Source of the DNA: Gemmatimonadota bacterium
Lineage (GTDB): Bacteria > Gemmatimonadota > Gemmatimonadetes > Longimicrobiales > Gaopeijiaceae
Reading direction: 5' to 3'
Assembly (NCBI GenBank): GCA_022560615.1
Contig: JADFSR010000001.1
Location: 310,001-374,000, forward strand
Length of the DNA: 64,000 nucleotides
Part shown: piece by piece, positions 1 to 9,730 of the stretch
Numbering within the stretch: the stretch's first letter is position 1
How the letters are laid out: every line of letters begins with the position of its first letter
Position numbers and translations under genes: made by a program
Notes under the pieces: generated by a model
What the model saw: the letters and a program-made list of their open reading frames with translations, nothing else
What the model was told of the DNA's origin: nothing
The model's database searches: none

Positions 1-1
1 C

Positions 2-109
2 ACAGCAGGCGCATCGACGCCCAACAACAAGATCGGTGAGGCGCTCCTGCGAATCTTGACCAGTCGCGGCATCGAGGTCGATCTCCGCGCCGACACGCAA
101 ACCGCGTAG
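2..109 (+). CDS. ispH: 4-hydroxy-3-methylbut-2-enyl diphosphate reductase, C-terminal fragment
   Basis: The window opens inside a reading frame that ends with TAG at 107-109. The 35 visible residues begin TAGASTPNNKIGEALLRIL, which matches the C-terminal GAS(T/A)P region of IspH, the 4Fe-4S enzyme making IPP and DMAPP in the last step of the MEP pathway. In the family this segment carries Ser/Thr residues that contact the substrate diphosphate. The rest of the gene lies upstream of the window. It converges on lpdA, with 48 bases between the two stop codons. The call rests on a short fragment, but the motif is distinctive. Confidence 0.75.
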   Translation, partial: TAGASTPNNKIGEALLRILTSRGIEVDLRADTQTA

Positions 110-157
110 CCTCAGCTGGCGGGTCGCGTTACGGTGCCACCACGGCCCCACCACCGA

Positions 158-1570
158 TTAGATGTGAATGGGCCTTCCGAGTGCGGCGAGTGCTCCTTCG
201 GCTACGGCTTCCGACAACGTGGGGTGCGGGTGCATCGCCTTCTCGAGCTCCTCGACTGTCGACTCCAGGTGACGGCCCACGACGAACTCAGCGATGAGCT
301 CTGTGGCGTGCGGTCCCACGATGTGGGCCCCCAGAATCTCCGAGTACTTCTTGTCGCGGACGACCTTCACGAAACCCTCGGCGTGGCCCCCCGCTACCGC
401 GCGCCCGTTGGCGACAAATGGGAATTTTCCCACCGCGACATCGTATCCCTGTTCCTTGGCCTGCTCCTCCGTCAGCCCCACGGAAGCAACCTCCGGATGG
501 CAGTACGTACAGTTCGGCACGTTGCCGTAGTCGACGGTGCCATGACCCTGTCCCGCGATGTGCTCGACGCAGACGATGCCTTCGTGGCTCGCCTTGTGGG
601 CGAGAAGCTGGCGCCCGGCCACGTCGCCGAGCGCGTAGACGCCCGGCGTGGTGGTCATGAGTTGCTCATCGACCACGATGAAGCCCCCATCGTCGAGCTT
701 GACTCCGGCGGCGTCGAGGCCGACGTCTTCTGAATTCGGCACGCGCCCAACCGCGGAAAGCACGTATTCAACCTTGAGCGTCTGCTCTTCACCCTTCTTA
801 TCCTTGAACGTGACCTTGACACCGTCCGCCTCGATCTCGGCCTTCTGGAAAAAGGAGCCGGTGTAAATGTCGATGCCGCGCTTCTTGTACAGACGCTCCA
901 TGAAGTTGGAGATCTCGGCGTCTTCGAGCGGCAGAATCCGATCGAGCGCCTCGACGACGGTGACCTTGGTGCCGTAGGAATCGTAGATGTCGGCGAATTC
1001 CACGCCGATCGCTCCAGCGCCTACGATGAACAGCGACTCGGGTGCCCTTTTCTGCATGAGCGCCCCGGTCGACGACCAGATGCGGTCCTCGTCGATCTTG
1101 AGCACAGGCAGGTCCCGCGGGCGCGAACCGGTAGCGATGATCACGTTGGCGGCCTCGTAGACGGTCTTGGAGCCGTCATGCGCCTCGACCTCGACCTTTC
1201 CGGCGCCCTTCAGGCGGCCGTGGCCGGGCAGATGCGTGACCTTGTTCTTCTTGAAGAGATGGACGATGCCCTTCGCCATCTGCTCCGCGACGCGACGGCT
1301 ACGCTCCTGCGCGGGAGCGAGATCGAAGGTCACATCCTTGGCTATGATGCCGTGCTTCTCCGCGTCCTTCATCTCATTGACCAAGAATGCACTCGAGAGC
1401 AACGCCTTCGTTGGAGTACAACCGACGTTCAGGCAGACGCCGCCTAACTCCTCCGCCTCGACGCAGGCCGCGTTCATACCGAGTTGAGCGGCCCGAATCG
1501 CAGCTACATAGCCGCCCGGGCCACTCCCGATGACGATTAGGTCGAAGCGTCCGCTGTTGTCGCCAGCCAC
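158..1570 (-). CDS. lpdA: Dihydrolipoyl dehydrogenase (E3)
   Basis: FAD enzyme (EC 1.8.1.4) that reoxidises dihydrolipoyl groups of the pyruvate dehydrogenase complex with NAD+. Of 470 residues, the N-terminal FAD-binding motif GSGPGG is followed by the redox disulfide CLNVGC (about C46 and C51), an NAD-binding GAGAIGVEFA, the second FAD motif ALGDVAG, and the C-terminal interface HPHPTLSEA with the catalytic His-Glu pair. I chose the GTG at 1570 because GAGGAA precedes it closely. The frame stays open to 1759, but the extra 63 residues do not look like protein. It lies downstream of pdhA-pdhB-E2, separated by two secreted hydrolase genes. Confidence 0.95.
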   Translation of the reverse strand: MAGDNSGRFDLIVIGSGPGGYVAAIRAAQLGMNAACVEAEELGGVCLNVGCTPTKALLSSAFLVNEMKDAEKHGIIAKDVTFDLAPAQERSRRVAEQMAKGIVHLFKKNKVTHLPGHGRLKGAGKVEVEAHDGSKTVYEAANVIIATGSRPRDLPVLKIDEDRIWSSTGALMQKRAPESLFIVGAGAIGVEFADIYDSYGTKVTVVEALDRILPLEDAEISNFMERLYKKRGIDIYTGSFFQKAEIEADGVKVTFKDKKGEEQTLKVEYVLSAVGRVPNSEDVGLDAAGVKLDDGGFIVVDEQLMTTTPGVYALGDVAGRQLLAHKASHEGIVCVEHIAGQGHGTVDYGNVPNCTYCHPEVASVGLTEEQAKEQGYDVAVGKFPFVANGRAVAGGHAEGFVKVVRDKKYSEILGAHIVGPHATELIAEFVVGRHLESTVEELEKAMHPHPTLSEAVAEGALAALGRPIHI

Positions 1571-1936
1571 GTGGTTCCTCACTGTATGAAAGGGGCCTGG
1601 AGCAGGCCCTGACGGGCGGAAATCGTGGGGATCACGAAGGTAGAACAGCCGGGTCGAAGGGTAAAGGTGAGCAACCGGCCCGCTGAAGAGAGCCGCGACG
1701 AGGCCCGTAACCCAGTGGACGTCAGGGAATGCGCGCTTCACCCTCGGACGGGGCCGCACCTAAGATCGGACCTGAGTTCGGGGCGATAGGGCACCTGGGG
1801 ACAGCCTCGTGGACTGGGGGTTACGGCGCCGCCGAAGACGCGGCCAGGGTCACAGAAATAGAAGGCGGATTCTAGTTTGAGTCGATGACACCCCTGATGA
1901 GCAGCGGCCAGCGCTCGCTGCATACGACCGGCAAGC
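1571..1936. other. Intergenic stretch upstream of lpdA
   Basis: 366 bases between the phosphodiesterase stop and the lpdA start. Open frames here are short and lack family features or good ribosome binding sites. The stretch should hold the leader and probably a promoter for lpdA, but I see no convincing -35/-10 pair. Confidence 0.4.
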
Positions 1937-3220
1937 TCAGTTCCCCAGGATCGGCTGGAGGACTTCGAGTCGGCCGTCGATATCCGGGTTCGGCGTCAAT
2001 CCCAGTACGCTCGCGAGAAAGGGATAGACGTGAATCGACTCGAAGACGTCAATCGTCTGTCCTCCGGCGATCCCGGGGCCCTGTGCCAGGAAGATGCCGC
2101 CCATGCCCAGGAACGCATTATCCCAGCCGTGGTTGAAACCATCGCTGTCTGGCACGCGGTCGGGAGTGACGACCGACCTCCCTGCTGCGGCCACGATCAC
2201 GATGTCGCCCACCCGTGGATCGGCACTGTAGTGGAGCCGCTCCGGCACATCGGCCCGCAGATAGACCCCGTTCTCGGGCATCGTCGCCGCGATCGAGTCA
2301 CGGACTGCGGCAGCCCGCTCCGCGCCTCCTTCATCGACGTACAGACTAGCGTATGGGCCTGCCTGGCCTAGCCGGACACCCGGATAGAGCTCCATGTCGA
2401 GCACATCGGCGCGGTCCGCGCTTTGGCTCATCATGCCGTGATCCGAGACCAGCACTACGAAGACGTCGTTCGCATGGGGCAAAAGAGCGATGCCGTCGAG
2501 TAGCCGGCCGAGATTCGCGTCCACGGTCGCGACCGCGTCTCCAACCCCAGAACTACCCGGGCCGAAGTCGTGACCCGCGTTGTCGACATCTTCGAAGTAC
2601 AACGTGATCATGTGCGGCCGATTCTCGAGCGGCATGCCGAGCCACGTGAGCACCTGGTCGACACGGGTGTTGTTCGGGATCGAGGCATCGAACCGATTCC
2701 AATACGTGGGCTGAACGCCTTTCACGGGCGCTTCCGAGCCGACGAAAAAGAACGAAGCGGCGATCATGCCCTGCTGCTCCGCCGTGACCCAGATCGGTTC
2801 ACCTCGGTAGAAGCCGCCGTCCTCGACGGCCACTCGGTTCCCGATGCTATACCACGCCTGCTTGTCCTGAGCCCAGAACGTGTTGCCCACTAGTCCGTGG
2901 CTCTCCGCGTACATCCCGGTCGCGATGGAGTAGTGCGAGGGAAACGTTTTCGTGGGGAAAACGGGGGTCATCCGCTCGGCGCGAACCCCGGCGGCCGCGA
3001 CCCGGTCGAAATTGGGCGTCGCGTATAGGTCCTGGTAGTCCCATCGGAAAGCATCGAACGACACGAGCACGACGTAAGGTGCACTGTTGTGCGCCTCGGC
3101 ATTCTTCGGGGTCGTGTCGGACTCGACGGGTTGGTCGGTCGTGGTCGCCGGGCTACCGCCACACGCGGCGACCGTGAGCGCGAGGGAACCGAGAATCGCC
3201 AAGAGGCGGGAGCGGTGCAT
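1937..3220 (-). CDS. Secreted type I phosphodiesterase / nucleotide pyrophosphatase (ENPP-like) lipoprotein
   Basis: An alkaline-phosphatase-superfamily enzyme likely to cleave phosphodiester or pyrophosphate bonds outside the cytoplasm. From the ATG at 3220 the protein has 427 residues; a GTG three codons upstream is also possible. The N-terminus is a lipoprotein signal with lipobox LTVAAC. Metal and catalytic motifs of the ENPP family are present: VSFDAFRWDY, the nucleophile Thr in FPTKTFPSHYS, EDVDNAGHDFGP, SDHGM and NHGWDN. It sits between the amidohydrolase gene and lpdA on the same strand. The natural substrate cannot be told from sequence. Confidence 0.85.
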   Translation of the reverse strand: MHRSRLLAILGSLALTVAACGGSPATTTDQPVESDTTPKNAEAHNSAPYVVLVSFDAFRWDYQDLYATPNFDRVAAAGVRAERMTPVFPTKTFPSHYSIATGMYAESHGLVGNTFWAQDKQAWYSIGNRVAVEDGGFYRGEPIWVTAEQQGMIAASFFFVGSEAPVKGVQPTYWNRFDASIPNNTRVDQVLTWLGMPLENRPHMITLYFEDVDNAGHDFGPGSSGVGDAVATVDANLGRLLDGIALLPHANDVFVVLVSDHGMMSQSADRADVLDMELYPGVRLGQAGPYASLYVDEGGAERAAAVRDSIAATMPENGVYLRADVPERLHYSADPRVGDIVIVAAAGRSVVTPDRVPDSDGFNHGWDNAFLGMGGIFLAQGPGIAGGQTIDVFESIHVYPFLASVLGLTPNPDIDGRLEVLQPILGN

Positions 3221-3401
3221 TTTGGTCACGGTGGGAGTCGAACGACGACGGCGTAGAATAGCGACCCATCGCCTGGTCGCCTACCTGAATCCAAGTCGCG
3301 GCCCCGAGTTTGGTCACCTTTCGGATGGTGCCGCGTACCCGGATGTCGCTTTGGGCCGGTACCGGAGTTTGCGAGCCAGAACAGGAGTAGGAGCGAGTGC
3401 G

Positions 3402-5069
3402 CTAGCGCTCCCACACGATCCGGCCGCCCACGACGGTCAGGTCTACCCGCATCGTCTCGAGGCAGGGATCCGCACACGTCAGGTAGTCCTCGGCGGTAAC
3501 CGCGAGGTCGGCCAGCTTCCCGACCTCGAGCGTGCCCTGCTCGTCCTCCGCGAACGTGAGGTAGGCGTAGCCCTCCGTGGCCGCCCGAAGCGCCTCCAAG
3601 CGCGTCACTCGTTGGTCGGCGCCGACCACACCCCCACTGATCGTCTCTCGGGTGGTGAAGTGGTGGAGGACCCACCACGGGTCGTACGGCACGACCGGTG
3701 AGTCCGTACCGAGCGAGACCGGGATGTCGGCGTCGATATACGCCCGAAGAGGCGTCGTCCAAGCGGCTCGCTCTCCTCCCCAGTACTCGACGAGGCTCGG
3801 CGCGGCGACATACAGATGATTCTGCGCAGAAACGGCCAGACCGAGTGCGCGCATCCTCGGGAACTGGTCCGCGCGCGGGATGAAGCCGTGCTCGATCACC
3901 CAGCGGAGTCCCGCAAGCGGCGCATCGGCGTTCGCGGCCTCGTACGCGTCGAGCACGAGGTCGATCGCGGCGTCGCCCACCGCATGCGTCGCGACACGCC
4001 AGCCCTGGGAATGAAGCGCGAGCACGGTCTCGATGAACGGCTCGCGCCTCACAGTCTGGAGACCGTAGAAGGTGCCGCCCTCACCCCACGGCTCCTCGTA
4101 CGCTTCACGCATGAGCCCACCCTCGAAGCCACCGTCCACCCCGAGTTTCACGCCGCCGATCCTCAGCCAGGCGTCGCCCTCACCGGGAGTCGGCCATCCG
4201 TCCAGGGCCTGAGCAAGCGCCTCCGGCGAGCCGGGGGCACGCAATAGGAACTCCACCCGGATGTTCAGGCGACCGGCCTCCTTCAGTTGCTGCAGCGCGC
4301 CGTACTGGCCGAGGGAGCCACCCGGGTAGCGGATGCTCGTCATGCCTCGACTGTTGAGCGTGCGGTGGGACTCGGCGAGCACGTCGAGCATGGCGGCGGG
4401 AGTTGGGCGCGGCCTCGGCGGCAGCGCCACGAGGCCCTTGGCCCGATCGACCAGCTCCCCGTTCAGCCGACCGTCCGCGTACCGCCCGATGCGGCCCCCC
4501 GTCACAGGCGGCGTCGATTCGTCAATGGCCCATCGGGCGAGCGCAGAGCTGTTGAGGATGTACTCGTGGCCACCCCGCACGACGACGACAGCATGATCCG
4601 ACGTAGCCCGGTCCAGATCGTCGCGGTACGGGAGCCGGTGCTCGGCGAGCTGACCTTCATGCCAGTCGCTGTTCGTGACGATCACCCCGCCGGCGGGCGT
4701 CTCCGCCGCGCGGGCCGAGATCGCGCCGAGAACGTCCGCGAGCGAGCGCGTCTGCGACAGGTCGACGCCCGGTCCGCCTCCGATCCCGTGAAAGTGATTG
4801 TCGGCGAGCCCGGGAATGACCGAGCGGCCGTCGAGCTCGACGACACGCGTGTCGGCGCCCACGTAGACGCGGACGTCTGCCGACGATCCCACTGCTATGA
4901 TGCGCTCGCCCCGAACGGCGATGCCCTCGACGATCCCGGCGTCGGACAGCGTGACGACCGCGCCACCGAAGAGGACGAGGTCGGCGGGGTCGGGGCCACA
5001 GGCTGACGCGGACAGCATCACGACCGTCGCCACGCCGAGCGGCACTCGGCGCAAATGACTTTCTCTCAT
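3402..5069 (-). CDS. Amidohydrolase family 3 (YtcJ-like) lipoprotein
   Basis: A 555-residue metal-dependent hydrolase of the YtcJ/amidohydrolase-3 type. The N-terminus is a lipoprotein signal with lipobox SASAC. The beta-sandwich segment VVTLSDAGIVEGIAVRGERI is followed by the metal-binding HFH motif in LADNHFHGIGGG, then THAVGDAAID (metal-ligand His) and the final Asp in LGTDSPVVPYDPWW. Families of this type act on N-substituted amides or imides; the substrate here is unknown. The gene lies 33 bases downstream of the E2 gene on the same strand, so it may be transcribed with the pyruvate dehydrogenase genes. No functional link to them is evident. Confidence 0.85.
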   Translation of the reverse strand: MRESHLRRVPLGVATVVMLSASACGPDPADLVLFGGAVVTLSDAGIVEGIAVRGERIIAVGSSADVRVYVGADTRVVELDGRSVIPGLADNHFHGIGGGPGVDLSQTRSLADVLGAISARAAETPAGGVIVTNSDWHEGQLAEHRLPYRDDLDRATSDHAVVVVRGGHEYILNSSALARWAIDESTPPVTGGRIGRYADGRLNGELVDRAKGLVALPPRPRPTPAAMLDVLAESHRTLNSRGMTSIRYPGGSLGQYGALQQLKEAGRLNIRVEFLLRAPGSPEALAQALDGWPTPGEGDAWLRIGGVKLGVDGGFEGGLMREAYEEPWGEGGTFYGLQTVRREPFIETVLALHSQGWRVATHAVGDAAIDLVLDAYEAANADAPLAGLRWVIEHGFIPRADQFPRMRALGLAVSAQNHLYVAAPSLVEYWGGERAAWTTPLRAYIDADIPVSLGTDSPVVPYDPWWVLHHFTTRETISGGVVGADQRVTRLEALRAATEGYAYLTFAEDEQGTLEVGKLADLAVTAEDYLTCADPCLETMRVDLTVVGGRIVWER

Positions 5070-5102
5070 CGCGTCATACTACGTTGCGCCCCTGCACGAG
5101 GT

Positions 5103-6314
5103 CTACAGCAAGATCGCCGTCGGTTCCTCGAGCATGCCCTGTAGCGTTTGCAGGAAGCGCGCGCCCTGCGCTCCGTCGATGACGCGGTGGTCGCAGCTCA
5201 TCGTGATTCGCATCCGTGGCCGCACCGTGACCTGACCGTCGATGACAACCGGCGTCTCCACGATGCCACCCACCGCCAGGATACCCGACTCGGGCGGGTT
5301 GATGATCGCCGTGAATTCGTGGATGCCCAACATGCCGAGGTTGGAGACGGTGAACGTCGAGCCCGTGTACTCGTCGGGCATGAGCTTCTTCTCGCGAGCG
5401 CGGCCCGCGAGCTCCCGAACTTCGGCGCTGATCTGCGCGATGCCCTTGGCGTGGGCGTTCTTGATGACCGGCGTGATGAGGCCATCCTCGATCGCGACCG
5501 CAACGCCGAGATGCACGGCATTGAAACGGCGGACGAAGTCGTCGTGCCACTGTGCGTTGCAGTTCGGGTGTTGACGCAGCGCCGCCGCGATCGCCTTCAG
5601 CAGGATGTCGTTGATCGAGATCCTCATGCCGTCCTTCTCGAGAATCGCGTTGATGCTCTTCCTGGCCTCCATCACGCGGCCCATGTCCACGTCGACGGTG
5701 AGGTAGAACGTCGGCACAGGACCGATCGAGGTGACGAGTCGCTTCGCGATCGCCTTGCGCATCTGCGACGTCGGGATGTCCTCGTATTCGGCACCGTCCG
5801 GCGCCCACGCAGCGGGCACGGCGACAGGGGCCGCCACTCCAGAAGTCTTCGCGGCCTCCACGTCTCGCTTGACCACTCGGCCGCCTGGACCCGATCCGGG
5901 CACGCGCGCAATGTCGACGCCCGTCTCCTCTGCGAGGCGACGGGCCAACGGGGACGCCTTCACACGGCCGCCGTTCTCCGCGGATGCTGGAAGGGTGAGT
6001 GGCGTGTCAGGCGTAGCGGCGGGCTCTGCTGCCGCCCCACCACCACTCACACCCTCTATGCCCGATATGTCCTCGTCGGCTCCGGCAATCACCCCGATGA
6101 CCGCGCCGACCTCCGCCGTACCGCCCGCCGCGAGGAAGATCTTCCGAAGCACCCCCTCACCACGCGCGACGAGCTCCATGGTGGCCTTGTCCGTCTCGAT
6201 CTCGGCGAGGATGTCGCCGTTTGCGATGTCGTCACCCTCAGCCTTGAGCCACTGGACGAGCTCCCCTTCCTCCATGGTGGGCGACAACGCCTCCATGTGG
6301 ACCTTGGTCGCCAT
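5103..6314 (-). CDS. pdhC: Pyruvate dehydrogenase E2, dihydrolipoamide acetyltransferase
   Basis: The 403-residue core of the pyruvate dehydrogenase complex, which transfers acetyl groups from lipoyl-lysine to CoA. Domain order: one lipoyl domain (about 1-80) with the modified Lys in EIETDKATME; an Ala/Pro/Gly-rich linker; the peripheral-subunit-binding domain (ASPLARRLAEE, GSGPGGRVVKRDVE); and the catalytic domain ending in DHRVIDGAQGARF, which has the DHRxxDG active site. I chose the ATG at 6314 because the lipoyl domain starts there and GAGGA lies upstream. The frame is open further, into the end of pdhB. A 43-base gap separates it from pdhB. Confidence 0.95.
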   Translation of the reverse strand: MATKVHMEALSPTMEEGELVQWLKAEGDDIANGDILAEIETDKATMELVARGEGVLRKIFLAAGGTAEVGAVIGVIAGADEDISGIEGVSGGGAAAEPAATPDTPLTLPASAENGGRVKASPLARRLAEETGVDIARVPGSGPGGRVVKRDVEAAKTSGVAAPVAVPAAWAPDGAEYEDIPTSQMRKAIAKRLVTSIGPVPTFYLTVDVDMGRVMEARKSINAILEKDGMRISINDILLKAIAAALRQHPNCNAQWHDDFVRRFNAVHLGVAVAIEDGLITPVIKNAHAKGIAQISAEVRELAGRAREKKLMPDEYTGSTFTVSNLGMLGIHEFTAIINPPESGILAVGGIVETPVVIDGQVTVRPRMRITMSCDHRVIDGAQGARFLQTLQGMLEEPTAILL

Positions 6315-6357
6315 GTCTATCGCCGTCCTCGGCCCCAGGGGCCGCGTCGGATCTGAA

Positions 6358-7338
6358 TCATCGGTAGAGGACCTTGTGGCACGCCTCGACAACCCGGTCA
6401 GCCGAAGGTTTCGCCAGGATCTCGAGGTTCTTGGCGTACGGCATCGGGATGTCGGCTTGCGTCACACGCAGGATCGGTGCGTCGAGGTGGTCGAACGCCT
6501 CTTCCTGGATCATCGCAACAATCTGCGCGCCCGTGCCCGCGTACGGCCAACCTTCTTCGAGATACACGACCCGGTTGGTTTTCTTGACCGTCTCGAGGAT
6601 CGCATCCATGTCGAGAGGGCGAATGGTGCGCAGGTCTAGCACGTCGGCGCCGATGTTGTCCTTGTCGAGCTTCGCGGCAGCCTGAAGCGCGATGTGCACC
6701 ATTTTGCCGTGCGTGATGATGGAGACGTCCGAGCCCTCGTTCTTCAGGTCCGCCACTCCAAGCGGGATGACGTAATCGTCATCCTCGGGCACCTCACCCC
6801 TGACGTTGTACAGCAGCTCACCCTCCATGAACGCGACCGGATCGTTGTCGCGGATCGAGGCCTTGAGCAGCCCCTTCGCGTCTGCGGGCGTTGCCGGCGT
6901 GACGACCTTGCAGCCAGGTGCGTGCGAGTAGTAGGTCTCGCACGCCTGCGAGTGCTGGCCGGAGAGCTGTAGCGCGGCGCCGGTCGGTCCACGGAAGACG
7001 ATCGGTATCGGAAACTGGCCGTCGGACATGTAGTGCATCTTCGTCGCGTTGTTGATGACCTGATCCATCGCCAGGAACGCGAAGTTGAACGTCATGAACT
7101 CCACGACGGGACGCAGCCCGGCCATCGCCGCGCCCACACAGAGTCCGGTGAAGCCCAGCTCGCTGATTGGTGAGTCGACGACGCGCTTGTCGCCAAACTC
7201 TTCGAGCAAGCCCTTGGATACCTTGTACGCCCCGTCGTACTCGGCGACTTCCTCGCCCATGAGGAAGACGTCTGGATCGCGCCGCATCTCCTCGCGAAGC
7301 GCTTCGTTGAGCGCATCCCGGTAGGTCATGACGGCCAT
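6358..7338 (-). CDS. pdhB: Pyruvate dehydrogenase E1 beta subunit
   Basis: Beta subunit (326 residues) of the thiamine-diphosphate-dependent E1 heterotetramer. It begins MAVMTYRDALNEALREEM and carries the family hallmarks MGEEVAEYDGAYKVSKGL, DSPISELGFTGLCVGAAMAG and FRGPTGAA. The C-terminal transketolase-like half ends with YAKNLEILAKPSADRVVEA. The ATG at 7338 is preceded by TAGGAG; the open frame upstream overlaps pdhA and is not protein-like. A 37-base gap follows pdhA, so the two are surely cotranscribed. Confidence 0.95.
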   Translation of the reverse strand: MAVMTYRDALNEALREEMRRDPDVFLMGEEVAEYDGAYKVSKGLLEEFGDKRVVDSPISELGFTGLCVGAAMAGLRPVVEFMTFNFAFLAMDQVINNATKMHYMSDGQFPIPIVFRGPTGAALQLSGQHSQACETYYSHAPGCKVVTPATPADAKGLLKASIRDNDPVAFMEGELLYNVRGEVPEDDDYVIPLGVADLKNEGSDVSIITHGKMVHIALQAAAKLDKDNIGADVLDLRTIRPLDMDAILETVKKTNRVVYLEEGWPYAGTGAQIVAMIQEEAFDHLDAPILRVTQADIPMPYAKNLEILAKPSADRVVEACHKVLYR

Positions 7339-7375
7339 TACGGATGAACTCCTACCGTGAGGAACCGCAGGGATG

Positions 7376-8443
7376 TCATCTCGGCCTTCCGTCGAAGAAG
7401 AGACGCCCGTTCTCGTTGATCTCCGCCCAAACGTTCTCATACAGAGAGGAGGGATCGGGTACGGGGGAAGCCTCCGCGAAATCGGCAGCGTCCTGCGCGA
7501 TCTGGCGGGCCTCGTCGTCCATCTCCTCGAGGCCGGCCTGATCGAGGTGACCCCCGGCAAGGAGCTTGTCACGCAGCATCGCGATGGGGTCGTCTTCCTC
7601 TTTGCGGCGCTCGACCTCTTCGGTCGGGCGGTAGGTGCCCGAGACGGGATCGGACATCGAATGACCGCGGAAGCGGTACGTCTGCAGATCCACGAAGCGA
7701 GGACCGCCACCACCCCGCACCTCGGCGATCAGCCCACGAAAGTGCGCATACGTGGCGAGCACGTCTTGACCGTTCACTACGCTCGCCGGGACCCCGTGAG
7801 GGACTGGCTTGGCGGACATGTCCGTCTTGGAGACTCGGCTGAACGCGGTCCCCATTCCGTACTCGTTGTTCTCGACCACGTAGATTGCCGGAAGCTCCCA
7901 CACGGCGGCCATGTTCAACGACTCGTGGAATCCGCCCTGGTTCACGGCCGCGTCGCCCATGTAGACGATGACGACCGTGTCTTCGTCGCTGTACCGGATC
8001 TTCCAAGCGATGCCGGTCGCGAGCGGCACCTGGCCGCCGACGATGCCGTGGCCGCCCATGAATCGGCACGACTTGTCGTACATATGCATCGACCCGCCCC
8101 TGCCGCCGGACGCCCCATCGACCCGACCGAACAACTCGGCCATCACCGCGTTCGCGTGTACACCCTTGGCGATCGCCTGCGTGTGGTCGCGGTACGCGGT
8201 GATGACGTAGTCGTCTTCGCGCAGCGGCTTGATGCTGCCCGCGGCCGCACCTTCCTGCCCGATGTGCACGTGGCAAAAACCGCCGATCTTGCCGATCGCG
8301 TACGCCTCTTCGGCTTTTTCTTCGAAACGCCGATAGAGCAGCATGTCCCTCAGCAGGTCGAGGGCCAGCTCGGGGCTCACGCCATATTCGCCCAGCACGT
8401 CCCTCTTCTTCCCGCCCGTCTTCTTGGTCTTGGTCTCTGCCAT
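7376..8443 (-). CDS. pdhA: Pyruvate dehydrogenase E1 alpha subunit
   Basis: 355-residue E1 alpha subunit, which binds thiamine diphosphate and decarboxylates pyruvate. The cofactor motif starts at GDAAVNQGGFHE and ends at VVENNEYGMG, the GD...NN pattern of the family. Other markers are YRDHTQAIAKG, GGRGGSMHMY and the phosphorylation-loop-like YRFRGHSMSDP. A Lys-rich N-terminus (METs of family size) begins MAETKTKKTGGKKR. It starts one base after the lipA stop codon, which suggests translational coupling in a lipA-pdhA-pdhB-E2 operon. Confidence 0.95.
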   Translation of the reverse strand: MAETKTKKTGGKKRDVLGEYGVSPELALDLLRDMLLYRRFEEKAEEAYAIGKIGGFCHVHIGQEGAAAGSIKPLREDDYVITAYRDHTQAIAKGVHANAVMAELFGRVDGASGGRGGSMHMYDKSCRFMGGHGIVGGQVPLATGIAWKIRYSDEDTVVIVYMGDAAVNQGGFHESLNMAAVWELPAIYVVENNEYGMGTAFSRVSKTDMSAKPVPHGVPASVVNGQDVLATYAHFRGLIAEVRGGGGPRFVDLQTYRFRGHSMSDPVSGTYRPTEEVERRKEEDDPIAMLRDKLLAGGHLDQAGLEEMDDEARQIAQDAADFAEASPVPDPSSLYENVWAEINENGRLFFDGRPR

Positions 8444-8444
8444 T

Positions 8445-9545
8445 TCAGGAACCCGCGACCGGCCGGCTGGGACGGCCGAGCTCGAGCTGAACGAGGTCCA
8501 GCCGCATCTCCGCGGGCGCCTGGATGTCGGCTTCCATCACCGACCGGATCTTGCCCGGTCCCCCCGCCACCACCTCACGCGCTTGCTCTTTGGCGTGATA
8601 GCTGGAGCGCACGAGCGGCCCGGACTCGACGTGCTTGAATCCGAACTCCTCTTCACCGATGCGCTTGTAGATCGCGAACTCGTCAGGCGTGACCCACCGC
8701 GCTACGGGAATGTGCATCGCAGAGGGGCGCAGATACTGTCCGAGCGTGAGCACGTCGACCGCGGCCTCTCTCAGGTCGGCCATCGCCTGCCTCACCTCGT
8801 CGTGCTCTTCACCCATGCCCAGGATCATGCTGGTCTTGGTAATCATCCCCGGATCGAGCCGCTTCACCGCCCCGAGGTACGAGATCGAACGCCAATAGCG
8901 TCCGCCCGGCCTCACGTCGGGGTGGAGGCGCTCAACGGTCTCGAGGTTGTGTCCCAAGATCGCCGGCTGGGCATCGACCACGGTCTGGAGCGCGTCCTCA
9001 TCACCTTTGAAGTCCGGGATGAGCACCTCCACCGAGCATCCGGGAACCGCTCGTTGGATCGAGCGAATCGTTTCGGCAAAGATACCTGCACCGCCGTCCG
9101 GTAACTCGTCGCGATTGACGCTCGTGATCACCACGTGCTCCAGCGCCATGCTTGCGACGGTTTCTGCCACGCGGCGCGGTTCGTCGGTATCGAGCTTCGT
9201 CGGCAGTCCGTGCGCGACACCGCAGTACTTGCACGCTCGCGTACAGACGTCGCCGAGGATCATGAACGTGGCCGTGCCGGCCTCCCAGCACTCGCCGATG
9301 TTCGGACAGCTCGCCTCCTCACAGACGGTGTGAAGGCCCTGCGACCGCATCTTCTTCTGCAACCGCAAGTAGTTGGGGCCTCCCGGCGACCGAACCTTCA
9401 ACCAATGCGGCTTCCGCGACCTGATATCGATCGTCTCGAGGCCCTCATGGGCCCGGATCTTGGAGGTACCCTTCGGCTTTACGAGCCCGGTGTCCTTTCC
9501 GGTGGGCGCGTAGCCGTACGGCGTCTCCATCGCGGTCTTGCTCAC
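8445..9545 (-). CDS. lipA: Lipoyl synthase
   Basis: Radical SAM enzyme (366 residues, EC 2.8.1.8) that inserts two sulfurs into octanoyl groups on E2. Both iron-sulfur sites are present: the auxiliary cluster motif CEEASCPNIGEC (about C75, C80, C86) and the radical SAM motif CTRACKYC (about C101, C105, C108). The C-terminal RSSYHA supplies the conserved serine ligand. The start is the GTG at 9545, five bases after GGAGG; the longer ATG-started frame adds 14 residues without a better site. It heads the pyruvate dehydrogenase operon, whose E2 is its substrate. No lipB or lplA gene is in the window. Confidence 0.95.
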   Translation of the reverse strand: MSKTAMETPYGYAPTGKDTGLVKPKGTSKIRAHEGLETIDIRSRKPHWLKVRSPGGPNYLRLQKKMRSQGLHTVCEEASCPNIGECWEAGTATFMILGDVCTRACKYCGVAHGLPTKLDTDEPRRVAETVASMALEHVVITSVNRDELPDGGAGIFAETIRSIQRAVPGCSVEVLIPDFKGDEDALQTVVDAQPAILGHNLETVERLHPDVRPGGRYWRSISYLGAVKRLDPGMITKTSMILGMGEEHDEVRQAMADLREAAVDVLTLGQYLRPSAMHIPVARWVTPDEFAIYKRIGEEEFGFKHVESGPLVRSSYHAKEQAREVVAGGPGKIRSVMEADIQAPAEMRLDLVQLELGRPSRPVAGS

Positions 9546-9730
9546 TCCGTCCTCCAACCCGCGCTGTCGCTGCGCGGCGAACCACAACCGGTTGGCGACG
9601 TGGCGTCACCAGACGAAAAGGTCCCCGCAGGTCTGGCGGTTCCACGCATGCTGCAGCGGCGGGACCTCCGTCGGGGAGCCAAAAAAGGTAGCTGCGAGAG
9701 GGGTTTGCTTACAAGGGACGGGCCCGGAGA

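Noticed and set aside
5148-6356. 402-codon plus-strand frame opposite the E2 gene
   Set aside because: Antisense shadow of the E2 coding sequence with no protein-like segments.
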